Positions 25,901 through 32,305 of a DNA stretch of 32,305 nt are shown in pieces. Position 1 is the stretch's first letter, and the number at the start of each line of letters is the position of its first letter. The position numbers and the translations under genes were made by a program. Under the pieces are notes generated by a model, which had not been told where the DNA came from, searched no databases, and saw nothing but the letters and a program-made list of their open reading frames with translations. The stretch comes from Deltaproteobacteria bacterium (lineage in GTDB: Bacteria; Desulfobacterota; Desulfobulbia; Desulfobulbales; Desulfocapsaceae), in the NCBI GenBank assembly GCA_019306075.1, contig JAFDME010000003.1:1-32305 (forward strand). The letters are read 5' to 3'.

Positions 25901-26948
25901 GGATCTTGAGCATCAAAACAGAGCGTCCAGCGCAATTATCAACTTTGTCATCCATACAGGAAGAGACATTGTCCTCAACGATGCGCAGCAGAAGGGCATG
26001 TTTACAGATGATGAGTATGTGGTCAGGAATTCTCCCCGCTCCATCCTCTGTACTCCCCTCACCCACCGACAGAAAGTGGAATGTATTCTCTATCTCGAAA
26101 ATAATCTCACCAGGCGTGCCTTCTCCCCGAAGAGGCAGGAACTCCTTCACCTCCTCGGCAACCAGGCGGCAATCAACATCAGGAACTCGCGTCTTTTCGG
26201 GGAGCTGGAAACCAGTGTAAAAGAACTCCAGATGGAGATAGAAAAACGAAGAGAGATCCAGAAGCAGCTGCTGCACTCGGAAAAGCTCAGCGCACTCGGC
26301 CGTCTCTCCTCCTCAATAGCTCACGAATTCGGCAACCCGCTCATAGGGGTGCAGTACCTTCTTACCGACTTTATGGATCGTCCCAACCTGAACCATGAAG
26401 ACCGGAAATTACTCGCACTGGGAATGGAAGAATGTGAGCGGATGAAAAAACTGCTGAAAGATCTGGGCCAGCTGAACCGGCCGACAACGGGAAAAAGAAC
26501 TCTCGCCTCCATTCACAGGATTATGGACAACGTCCTCTTTTTTCACACCAACCAGATAAAATTGCAGCAGTTGAACGTGGTGAAAAAGTATGCCCGCAAT
26601 CTCCCTGATATTGAAATAATAACAGATCAGATCAGTCAGGTACTGTTTAATCTGACCATAAACGCGGTTGATGCGACATCTCCTGACGGCGGCACGATCA
26701 CCATATCAACCCGACAGACCGAAAGTGAAATATTTCTCTCCATCAGCGACACCGGAAAAGGAATCGAGCAGCGGATTCAGAACAATATTTTTGAACCTTT
26801 CTTTTCAACAAAACGGGAAGAAGACGGCACCGGGCTTGGCCTTTCAACATCCTACGGTATTATCAAACGCCACGGAGGCGAGCTCACTTTTGTCTCAAAA
26901 CCGGGTGAAGGGACAACATTTACTCTCTCTCTTCCCCTACCTCCATAA
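22905..26948 (+). CDS. Ser/Thr kinase - TPR-like - GAF - histidine kinase fusion lacking its AAA ATPase
   Basis: From the GTG at 22905 (GGGAG six bases upstream; a TTG 15 bases earlier is less likely) this is a 1347-residue cytoplasmic signalling protein. Residues 1-270 are a Hanks-type kinase with Lys36, HRDLNPSN (Asp128) and DFG (Asp147); its Gly-rich loop is degenerate. Residues 295-335 hold a stub with IEGIGFGKN (318-326), resembling a decayed Walker A where related proteins have a predicted ATPase of several hundred residues. About 345-900 is a helical TPR-like region (AHCFLQSGLSFLPENSWEQHYDLTL). A GAF domain (about 930-1100) and coiled coil precede HisKA with His1140 (SSIAHEFGNPLIG) and an ATP-binding domain with N, G1 and G2 boxes intact. 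It converges on the thioesterase gene with a 29-base overlap. Input signal and partner are unknown. Confidence 0.9.
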   Translation: MYELAHHRISEKIHHGNNSVIFRAKDTRTDRSVILKFLKNRNPGNELLRDFAREYSITASFTSDRIVKACSLEKYGNSLVMILEDCGAVSLASMISTVQKNIAWVLDIGIQLTRVLIEIHRKNIIHRDLNPSNIVYNGEKQTITVIDFGQARAGRRSDTPDKETDILSTALPYISPEQTGSYNKTIDYRTDLYSLGVTLYHLLTGIPPFASSDPMELIHLHLATLPLPPHEIDPAIPRTLSEIILKLISKSRKLRYQTCTSLLADLFRCRAEWHSDHAISTFSPGEYDLPDKLFSGKQAIAFLQEELQSRNCCHLCNIEGIGFGKNEKHEQPGTAAPDIVRQVNETLAGTRSPADRLSLIAAIVAAGTRVNEAESYETAHCFLQSGLSFLPENSWEQHYDLTLKLHIRACEAAYHTCDYQEVERLFSEVCRRASSLIDKTEVYHIRIRALKSRSRLTKAMETAREILHMLGVRLPSSPSRIFTTAQFFITRRALSGRTTADLLNLPEMRNRSKNEAMRFLVDMGTIAYHVKQELLPLIAIKGIGLTLQYGNSISAGQVAYPIYALLLCTAPGGNISKGYEYGQLALNLQQRLRPEGLDPSTLYVVTIMTVHWKEHLRRTLEPLLTAFRGCMEKSELEYAALAAHAYSYRLYYLGYNLGRAEQELSFYRTEIKKTGQQSPLHRQNIHCQAVANLTGVCSSPWQFQGDFYNEEIMIPLHEAAEDNTTLFQLYLLKAVHCFLFYSYDEALVFSDKAKKRLRSVLSSVLVPIFHFYESLILLALYRNCRPNIRLRYRFRINANQRKMKLWSSHSPKNYQHKFRLVEAEKARVQENSSRAMNLYDSAINLARTNSYLQEEALACELASRFYISLDKVHLALPYLHEARHCYYRWGAIAKVRQLDQQKPLKTATSDGQTASSDFTPHTFPQGEEGSNFNMATVVKASRILAEETTFPDLLKKIMKIMLESSGAQRGVLVFDGGENWTIKAAGSTRMDSIELPDNMDLEHQNRASSAIINFVIHTGRDIVLNDAQQKGMFTDDEYVVRNSPRSILCTPLTHRQKVECILYLENNLTRRAFSPKRQELLHLLGNQAAINIRNSRLFGELETSVKELQMEIEKRREIQKQLLHSEKLSALGRLSSSIAHEFGNPLIGVQYLLTDFMDRPNLNHEDRKLLALGMEECERMKKLLKDLGQLNRPTTGKRTLASIHRIMDNVLFFHTNQIKLQQLNVVKKYARNLPDIEIITDQISQVLFNLTINAVDATSPDGGTITISTRQTESEIFLSISDTGKGIEQRIQNNIFEPFFSTKREEDGTGLGLSTSYGIIKRHGGELTFVSKPGEGTTFTLSLPLPP

Positions 26949-27441
26949 ACAACGGATCCTTAGACAGCTCCACCACCCTCCACTCATCCCCCTCATGATC
27001 AAAATCGGCAATTTTATCAATATCCATTTTCAGGTACTTTCCTCTTCCCTCAATGGCAACAGTACCGTCTGCAAGAAGAATCTCACCAACCCCGGTAAAG
27101 GAACGACTTCTCTCTTTTTCAATCCGGGCTACCACTTTGATCTCACTGTCAAGGGGTACCGGTTTTCGCAGTTTCATGGAAAAATCCAGAGTTACACCCC
27201 AGATGTTGTCCGAATGGGTCAGCATAATCGCCCGACCGATAGTTTCATCAAGGATAGTGGCGGCAATACCGCCATGCAAACGACCGGGGTATCCCTGGTG
27301 TTCTTCCAGGGGAGTGAAAACAGCCACTAACAGTCCACCCTCCAGCTCGTAAAACCTGCTTTTCAGACCAAATTTATTTTCCAGCCCGCAGACAAAGCAC
27401 ATCTTTGAATTGGGCTGCTTTTTTGTCACTTTTAAACGCAT
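26920..27441 (-). CDS. PaaI-family hotdog thioesterase
   Basis: This 173-residue hotdog-fold protein probably hydrolyses an acyl thioester such as acyl-CoA. The signature is GYPGRLHGGIAATILDETIGRA, with the HGG and catalytic Asp/Glu of PaaI-like enzymes. The N-terminus has a CFVCG motif preceding an N-x-x-G-L segment, common in this subgroup and possibly metal-binding. It is the last gene of the oleA-amrA-ykgJ chain: its start overlaps the ykgJ stop by ten bases. The 3' end overlaps the kinase gene by 29 bases. With a ketosynthase at the head of the operon, its substrate may be the product of that enzyme; this is inference. Confidence 0.85.
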   Translation of the reverse strand: MRLKVTKKQPNSKMCFVCGLENKFGLKSRFYELEGGLLVAVFTPLEEHQGYPGRLHGGIAATILDETIGRAIMLTHSDNIWGVTLDFSMKLRKPVPLDSEIKVVARIEKERSRSFTGVGEILLADGTVAIEGRGKYLKMDIDKIADFDHEGDEWRVVELSKDPLFMEVGEERE

Positions 27442-28061
27442 GAGTTCCTCTCACAATGTGGAATAGGGAGAACGGGTGGGCCCTTCACAATCATTTCAGC
27501 AATCGTCATCTTCACCCTCGGCAGAAGGTGGCGCCTGTTGTCAAGCAGTTCACTTTCCAGCAGCGCCAGCCGGCGCAGCATCGGTGTTCTTTCAACCGAC
27601 AGTGATGGAACATCCTGGTCGCCAACGATCTCCTGGCAGCGAAAACAACCGGGAAACCTCAACACCCTGCCGTCCGGCCGCATCATGGTTGCCGGTACCC
27701 CATGGGTGCGGCAGACAAGCATCCGGTGTTCATAAAGAATACAGAGTCCCCCCTTATTCAGGGGACACATTGACTGCGGTCGCTCACCTTCACTCTCCGC
27801 CTGCCTGCACTGCCTGATATAGTCCCGTGATTTCTCCAGAACTTCATCCTGTTGTGCCGGATCAAGTTCCTGAAAACCGAGCTGGAGATATGCCCATTCA
27901 GCATAGGTGTGGTGCAGAAAATAGGAATCACAGCAGTTATCCGGACAGCCGGCACAGGAAAAATTGAGCTGCTCCGCCACATTATCATACTCACGTCCCA
28001 GCTCTTCATATATCTGCCGTAATCGCCGAAGCATATCTTTTGAAAGCACAACATCCCTCAT
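27432..28061 (-). CDS. YkgJ-family cysteine-cluster protein (second copy)
   Basis: This 209-residue protein has a Cys-rich core: CAGCPDNCCDSYF (about residues 36-48), CPLNKGGLCILYEHRMLVCRTHG (split CPLNKGG / LCILYEHRMLVCR, about 103-125), and PGCFRCQEI (about 140-148). The arrangement resembles the YkgJ family and suggests a metal or Fe-S site with eight or nine cysteines. It overlaps amrA at its start by four bases (28058-28061) and the thioesterase at its end by ten. Compared with the member at 12357-13073, it lacks the long C-terminal region and has extra cysteines. Function of the family is unknown; a redox or metallation role in this operon is only a guess. Confidence 0.82.
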   Translation of the reverse strand: MRDVVLSKDMLRRLRQIYEELGREYDNVAEQLNFSCAGCPDNCCDSYFLHHTYAEWAYLQLGFQELDPAQQDEVLEKSRDYIRQCRQAESEGERPQSMCPLNKGGLCILYEHRMLVCRTHGVPATMMRPDGRVLRFPGCFRCQEIVGDQDVPSLSVERTPMLRRLALLESELLDNRRHLLPRVKMTIAEMIVKGPPVLPIPHCERNSCV

Positions 28062-28639
28062 CCCGTTTCCTCCTTAAAACAGAGAACACGGTAAGTGCTT
28101 ACCTCAAGCTGTCTTTCTCTCCAGGCCGTTTTTTCCAGCCCCGCCTTCAGACAGAGCTGATCCAGAAACTGCTCAGGAGATGGCAGCTGCTGCCAGACCT
28201 GGGGAAGAAAGGTTGCTCCCCGGCTGCCCTCTCTTATAGTCACTCCATCAGTCCCCGGCTGTAATTTTTGCGGTAAATCAGCAGGATCCTGGAAATCAAG
28301 CGGAACAGAGGGAGTAAGGACGGAAATATCAATCTCCACACTGTCCATCTCCCCGCGGCTGAGAGGAGAAAATCTTCGGTCCCTGAAGGCGGCATTCACC
28401 GCATTGTCGCAAACACTCTGCCACAGCGAAACAGCAGGCTCGAGGGTTCCAATACACCCCCGCAGTCTGCCGGAAATTTTAAGAGTGACAAATGTCGCTG
28501 CCTTTCTGGAAAAAACCGGGTCTTCGGGCATATCCGGCAACTCTTTCTCCCCATTCAGCCGATCGGAGACGACCTTTCTTGCAGCCTCCAGCAGCTGTCT
28601 CCGACGGGCGGATGTCAACCCTTTCTCTGTCCGCTCCAT
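28058..28639 (-). CDS. amrA: AMMECR1-domain protein (AmmeMemoRadiSam system protein A)
   Basis: This 193-residue protein is a single AMMECR1 domain. The signature LRGCIGTLEP (about residues 58-67) is intact, and so are the NAVNAAFRDRRFSPLSRGE and ISVLTPS stretches and the DGVTIREGSRGATFLPQVW block. AMMECR1 proteins often occur with Memo and radical SAM partners in a predicted system of unknown chemistry; neither partner is visible here. The ATG lies inside the 3' end of the ketosynthase gene (25-base overlap), and the stop overlaps the ykgJ start by four. Its presence in this operon ties it to the ketosynthase genetically. Confidence 0.9.
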   Translation of the reverse strand: MERTEKGLTSARRRQLLEAARKVVSDRLNGEKELPDMPEDPVFSRKAATFVTLKISGRLRGCIGTLEPAVSLWQSVCDNAVNAAFRDRRFSPLSRGEMDSVEIDISVLTPSVPLDFQDPADLPQKLQPGTDGVTIREGSRGATFLPQVWQQLPSPEQFLDQLCLKAGLEKTAWRERQLEVSTYRVLCFKEETG

Positions 28640-29670
28640 TCAACCCCCAGCATCATACAGTTGATACCACTGCCAATACCAAGCAGGGCGCCTTTCTTTC
28701 CCGGCTGAAACACACCCTGCTCAATCGCCATAGCCATGGTGACGGGAGCGGAAACAGACCCCACATTCCCCAGGGTTGCAAGGGTTGCAAAGTTCTTTTC
28801 CGGTGCCAGCTCCAGCTGCTCAAAAAGCAGCCTTGCATGGGCTGAACCAACCTGGTGACAGAAGAAGTGATCAATATCATCCCCCTGCCAGCCGGGATTT
28901 GCAGAAAACTCGCGCCAGGTAAGAAGAGCCGTTTCAACACCGCGAGTCAACAGCTCCTCCGAATTTGTTGCCATCAGGGTTATATTCTGACCACTCTTCT
29001 CCCCGTGGCAGAGGTCGGAGTGAGCGGTGTTCGCCTTCCAGGCACCGCAGACCAGGCGGGGCTTCTTTTCACCCTTCTCAGCCCGCCGCATGAAAAGGCC
29101 CATGGACCCGGAACCTATTGTCAGTGAAGCAAAGGCCGGTTTTATGCTTTTCCTGGTAAAAGTTTTATCATCCCGCAGCGATTGCAGGGTGGACTCAAGC
29201 AGTTCTTCGGCGGTCTCACCGGAGACAACCAACCCGTTCTGTACCTGCCCAAGCTCTATCATACTGGCCAGCACCACCATTCCATCAAGAAATCCGAGGC
29301 AGGCATTGGATATATCGAAAATAAGGCAGGAGGAGGAAAGCCCAAGACTGTTATGCACAAAAGAAGCTGTTGCCGGTTCCATCATATCCCGCGATACCGA
29401 GGAAAAAATCAGACACTCGATATCTTTCGCATCAATATTTCCATTCGCCAGAACTTTTTCCCCGGCATGAATCGCTGCCTCACTGGGCCTGGTACCCTCC
29501 GGCCACAACCGCCTCTCCCTGATACCGCTCATCAGTTCAAGCCTCCCCCGCGGCAGGTGTAACCGGTCGTAAAGAGGAGACAGCCGATCCTCAATTTCTT
29601 CAGATGTAATTACCCTGGGAGGGAGCTGGTAGCCAAAAGTGTCCAGACAGACGTGAGAATAGTGTATCAT
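28615..29670 (-). CDS. OleA-like 3-oxoacyl-ACP synthase III family protein
   Basis: This 351-residue thiolase-fold enzyme probably makes a carbon-carbon bond by Claisen condensation of acyl thioesters. The catalytic triad of the KAS III/OleA family is intact: Cys in SNACLGFLDGM, His in FCHQVGSAHA, Asn in LGNVGSVSAP. The stretch SSVSRDMMEPATASFVHNSLG and the ending LLGIGSGINCMMLGVEW resemble OleA, the head-to-head condensing enzyme for long-chain olefins, more than FabH. No oleB, oleC or oleD is in this window. The ATG lacks a clear ribosome site. It leads a chain of overlapping genes with amrA, ykgJ and the thioesterase, and lies 80 bases after the sensor kinase. The OleA subfamily call needs a tree. 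Confidence 0.82.
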   Translation of the reverse strand: MIHYSHVCLDTFGYQLPPRVITSEEIEDRLSPLYDRLHLPRGRLELMSGIRERRLWPEGTRPSEAAIHAGEKVLANGNIDAKDIECLIFSSVSRDMMEPATASFVHNSLGLSSSCLIFDISNACLGFLDGMVVLASMIELGQVQNGLVVSGETAEELLESTLQSLRDDKTFTRKSIKPAFASLTIGSGSMGLFMRRAEKGEKKPRLVCGAWKANTAHSDLCHGEKSGQNITLMATNSEELLTRGVETALLTWREFSANPGWQGDDIDHFFCHQVGSAHARLLFEQLELAPEKNFATLATLGNVGSVSAPVTMAMAIEQGVFQPGKKGALLGIGSGINCMMLGVEWSGQRKG

Positions 29671-29685
29671 TGAAAAAAGGGGTTG

Positions 29686-29713
29686 TTAAAATTCCGATTT
29701 ATTCGGGTTAGTT
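29686..29713 (+). repeat. ttccRatttattcgggttag repeat copy
   Basis: ttaaaattccgatttattcg continues as ggttagtt, matching 22725-22752 with few differences. It lies in the 80-base gap between the sensor kinase and the OleA-like gene, so it would be in the leader of the latter. A nearby imperfect inverted repeat (ctgaaa about 29723, tttcag about 29749) could form a weak hairpin after the kinase gene, but has no T-run on the transcribed strand. Confidence 0.5.
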
Positions 29714-29750
29714 ATGGTTTCCTGAAAAGTCAGACGCCCTGCGGTCGGTT

Positions 29751-31439
29751 TCAGCAGGAAACCGGCTCAAGGTGCATCCTGATCTTCTCTTCCGTCAGGG
29801 GAGTGGCGATATAGTCATCAACACCATGTTCCAGACATTTATCCTCATCCTCCCCACCACCCAGCCCTATGACTGTTGCCCGTTTACCGGAGTAATCCTC
29901 CAGCTGCCTGATGCTTTCCACAGCCTTGAGACCTTCCAGTTCCGGTGAAGCGGTATCAAGAACAACAAGATCAAAATATGACAACGCGGCCTCATACATG
30001 GCAGAACGCCTGGTTTCAGCAATGGTCACCCTCCAGCCGGACTCAATAAGAGTGTGAACAAGGGATTGCTGAGTCTCAACCTCATTTACCACCAGCAGAG
30101 CCCTGCTGGTGAGATATTTATTCAACAGGTCGACAAGCTGGTCTCTTTCCACCGGTTTCGGCAGGTAATCATCCATCCCCGCCTGCAAACACTTTTCACG
30201 ATCTCCCTGCATGGCAAGAGCCGTCAGGGCTATTATCGGCAGATGACCACCATTTTTCCTCTCATATTCTCTTATTTTCCGGGTGGCCTCCAGCCCATCT
30301 GTCTTCTCCATCTGGACATCCATCAGGACACCATCATAGTCTCCGCCGCACCCTTCCTGCACAGCCTCATCCCCGCTCTCGACACAGACCACCTCCATAC
30401 CAAGCTGCTGAAGGACGGTTTCCACAAGCACCCTGTTTATATACTCATCCTCCGCCAGAAGAATTTTTTTCCCTTTAAGTCCGTAGGTGGTTCTCTCTTC
30501 AATATTCTCAAGAGCCCTGTTCCCCTCCTCCGCCAGGGAAAAGCCGGTCGCCTCCTTCACCGGAAGAGTAAAACAAAAGGCGGAGCCGGAGGAATCACTG
30601 TCGAATTCAATAGTGCCGCCCATGATCTTAACAAGCTGAGAGACTACTGTCAGCCCCAGTCCCGCCGAGCCCACCACCAGGGGTTGCGGAGCATAGTTAC
30701 TCTGTTTTTTTCCAAAATAACGGGTAATAACCTTCCGGGTACTTTCAGTTATGCCACAACCGGTATCGGCAATCGTGAACTTCAGCAGCAGGTTGTTATT
30801 GTTATCGTAACCGCTCTGTTCAATCTTTATCGAGACAGACCCGATATCTGTGAATTTAATGCCGTTGTCCACCAGGTTAACCACCACCTGAACAAGCCTC
30901 TCCCGGTCTCCATGTATATATGACGGAACACTGGGATCTATATGGTAAAGAAGCTTCAAACCTTTCTCCTGAGCGGCCAGCCGCAGGAGGTAAAGATCAT
31001 GATCAAGGCTCTCCTTCAGATCAAAATCCTCCTTTTTCAGGTCAAGCTGTCCGGACTCGATCCTGGAATAATCGATGACCTGATTTACCACCCCCAGCAG
31101 CCGCTCCACAGAGAGATTAACCATCTCCATATATTCTTTCTGCTCTCCCGACAGTCCTGTCTCCATGGCCAGACTGGTCATACCGACAATACCGTTCATC
31201 GATGACCTGATCTCATGGCTCACATTTTCAAGAAAATTATTTTTAATATGGCTCGACTGGTCAGCAAAGAACCGCCCCTGGTCCCCGGACGAATCCTGTA
31301 TATCACGGTCATCAAAGGAGTGACCCTTCACCACTGCCCTGAAAGCCATCTTCTTCAATGTGCTGTTGGTTTTTTTCTGCCTGTCCAGCTGATCCTTTAA
31401 TACCTCGACCTGTTGCTGCAGTTTTTCAGTTTCAGTCAC
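29751..31439 (-). CDS. Hybrid histidine kinase with one active and one degenerate receiver domain
   Basis: This 562-residue cytoplasmic protein starts with GTG (GGAGG six bases upstream). Residues 1-33 are a coiled coil; there is no TM segment or recognised sensor domain. HisKA has His75 (NVSHEIRSSMNGIVGM). The ATP-binding domain has NLVDNGIKFT, ADTGCGI and GSAGLGLTVV. The first receiver (about 323-443) is complete: acidic pocket Glu330/Asp331, phosphoacceptor Asp374 in LMDVQM, Lys428 in LPKP. The second (about 447-562) has Asp495, but the pocket is Asn452/Glu453 and the lysine is replaced by Ala545 (YIATP), so it is probably a pseudo-receiver. The start overlaps the rlmK stop (GTGA). The OleA-like gene follows on the same strand. 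Confidence 0.9.
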   Translation of the reverse strand: MTETEKLQQQVEVLKDQLDRQKKTNSTLKKMAFRAVVKGHSFDDRDIQDSSGDQGRFFADQSSHIKNNFLENVSHEIRSSMNGIVGMTSLAMETGLSGEQKEYMEMVNLSVERLLGVVNQVIDYSRIESGQLDLKKEDFDLKESLDHDLYLLRLAAQEKGLKLLYHIDPSVPSYIHGDRERLVQVVVNLVDNGIKFTDIGSVSIKIEQSGYDNNNNLLLKFTIADTGCGITESTRKVITRYFGKKQSNYAPQPLVVGSAGLGLTVVSQLVKIMGGTIEFDSDSSGSAFCFTLPVKEATGFSLAEEGNRALENIEERTTYGLKGKKILLAEDEYINRVLVETVLQQLGMEVVCVESGDEAVQEGCGGDYDGVLMDVQMEKTDGLEATRKIREYERKNGGHLPIIALTALAMQGDREKCLQAGMDDYLPKPVERDQLVDLLNKYLTSRALLVVNEVETQQSLVHTLIESGWRVTIAETRRSAMYEAALSYFDLVVLDTASPELEGLKAVESIRQLEDYSGKRATVIGLGGGEDEDKCLEHGVDDYIATPLTEEKIRMHLEPVSC

Positions 31440-32305
31440 TTCCCCCCCTCCCGGGTCTCAACCTTTCTCTTTCTAACTTCCCAGCATCTATGAATTCTTT
31501 TATTCCTGGAAAAATCATACGGTATTGTTTTAGCACTAATATCCTCGACAGCAAACATTTCTTTCAACCGGGGGTCCATGGCAAACTTTCTGTAATTTGT
31601 TGAAAAAAACAGAACCCCTGCTCCCTCCAGACGAGACATTGCAAGGTGTATAAGCTGAAAATGATCCTTTTGAATATCAAAGATACGATTATCTTTTTTG
31701 GTATTTGAAAAGGTGGGCGGGTCAACAAAAATCATATCAAAAACCGCATGGCACTCACGCAGCCATGCCATGCAGTCACCCTGCACAACCCTGTGTTTTT
31801 CCTCGCTCAGACCGTTAAGTGCAAGGTTCATCTTCGTCCATCCGGTATAGGTGTGGGAGAGGTCCACCGTGGTGCTGGAACTGCATCCTCCCACAGCAGC
31901 CTGAAGAGTAGCAGTGCCTGTATAAGCAAAGAGATTGAGAAATCTTTTACCCTGCGCCTCCCTGAAAATTCTCTGCCGCAGGGGGCGGTGGTCCAGAAAA
32001 AGGCCTGTGTCGAGATAATCGGTAAAGTTTACCAGATAATAACAGCTACCCTCCTTCACCTCATACAGTTTTTTCCGGCTGTCCTTTTTTTGATACTGAC
32101 TCTTCCCCCTCTGCCTCGCCCTTGTTTTGAGAAAAACCCGGTTTGAACGTACTCCAAGTATCTCTTTTACCTGCCTGACCCCACCTCGAAGCCTCTCCGC
32201 CGCAAGCTCCTTTTTGATCGACCTGGGCGGCGAGTGTTCATGGATATGCACCCACTTGCCATAGAGATCAACACTGATATTGTATTCGGGTAAATCCCTG
32301 TCATA
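31436..32305 (-). CDS. rlmK: 23S rRNA m7G2069 methyltransferase domain (RlmK/RlmKL C-terminal part), 5'-truncated
   Basis: The reading frame is open to the right window edge, so the gene is truncated at its 5' end; an internal GTG at 32251 is not taken as the start because the upstream codons (RDLPEYNISVDLYGKW) match RlmKL, where a similar RDMPEYN stretch precedes this domain. The 289 visible residues hold DTGLFLDHRPLRQRIF, the SAM-binding NLFAYTGTATLQAA motif, MIFVDPPTFSN, and a C-terminal IPYDFSRNKRIHRCW. The domain methylates a guanine of 23S rRNA. Whether an RlmL part precedes it, as in the E. coli fusion, lies outside the window. The stop overlaps the kinase start by four bases. Confidence 0.88.
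   Translation of the reverse strand, partial: YDRDLPEYNISVDLYGKWVHIHEHSPPRSIKKELAAERLRGGVRQVKEILGVRSNRVFLKTRARQRGKSQYQKKDSRKKLYEVKEGSCYYLVNFTDYLDTGLFLDHRPLRQRIFREAQGKRFLNLFAYTGTATLQAAVGGCSSSTTVDLSHTYTGWTKMNLALNGLSEEKHRVVQGDCMAWLRECHAVFDMIFVDPPTFSNTKKDNRIFDIQKDHFQLIHLAMSRLEGAGVLFFSTNYRKFAMDPRLKEMFAVEDISAKTIPYDFSRNKRIHRCWEVRKRKVETREGGK

Noticed and set aside
25506-26276. Minus-strand ORF of 256 codons inside the kinase gene
   Set aside because: Antisense shadow of the GAF and coiled-coil region, with no recognisable product.
30054-30923. Plus-strand ORF of 289 codons opposite the hybrid kinase
   Set aside because: It mirrors conserved kinase and receiver codons on the other strand; no domain or ribosome site was recognised.

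Overview
The window reads as a core chromosomal segment of a Gram-negative, menaquinone-using, probably anaerobic bacterium. KdsA, KdsC and LptC imply lipopolysaccharide, MenA implies menaquinone, and a complete ECF-type nickel importer suggests nickel enzymes such as hydrogenases or CO dehydrogenase. The run pyrG-kdsA-kdsC-lptC, the stand-alone AMMECR1 protein and the OleA-like synthase fit Desulfobacterota, perhaps a Desulfobulbales-like sulfate reducer. That placement is inference from gene content; no rRNA, tRNA or phage gene was recognised here.

Region 1 (1-4.5 kb, minus strand): proC, then a three-gene NitT/TauT-type ABC importer (binding protein, ATPase, permease) that runs straight into menA, which leaves the window at its left edge. 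Region 2 (4.7-11.4 kb): a plus-strand SLC13-type carrier with RCK-C-like domains, then convergent minus-strand genes for a large AsmA-like envelope protein and an MltB-type lytic transglycosylase. Region 3 (11.9-14.1 kb): a YqaA-type membrane protein and a cysteine-cluster protein on the plus strand, facing an exported MsrA-MsrB fusion. Region 4 (14.3-18.7 kb): pyrG-kdsA-kdsC-lptC, for CTP synthesis, Kdo synthesis and LPS export. It ends abruptly where trmO converges and overlaps the 3' end of lptC. Region 5 (18.8-22.5 kb): nikM-nikL-nikK-nikQ-nikO, preceded by a promoter-like sequence carrying NikR-type GTAACAC half-sites. Region 6 (22.5-26.9 kb): a repeat-rich intergenic stretch and a 1347-residue Ser/Thr kinase / histidine kinase fusion in which the AAA ATPase module usual for this architecture has shrunk to a stub. 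Region 7 (26.9-32.3 kb, minus strand): rlmK domain, sensor kinase with two receivers, OleA-like ketosynthase, AmrA (AMMECR1), YkgJ-type cysteine-cluster protein and PaaI-type thioesterase, in a chain mostly of overlapping genes.

The items most worth a second look are the tightly coupled OleA/AMMECR1/YkgJ/thioesterase operon, the ABC importer co-transcribed with menA (possible quinone-precursor scavenging), the ATPase-less hybrid kinase, histidine at the predicted mature N-termini of all three outward-facing nickel components, and several families of short intergenic repeats. No CRISPR array, insertion sequence or integrase was seen.
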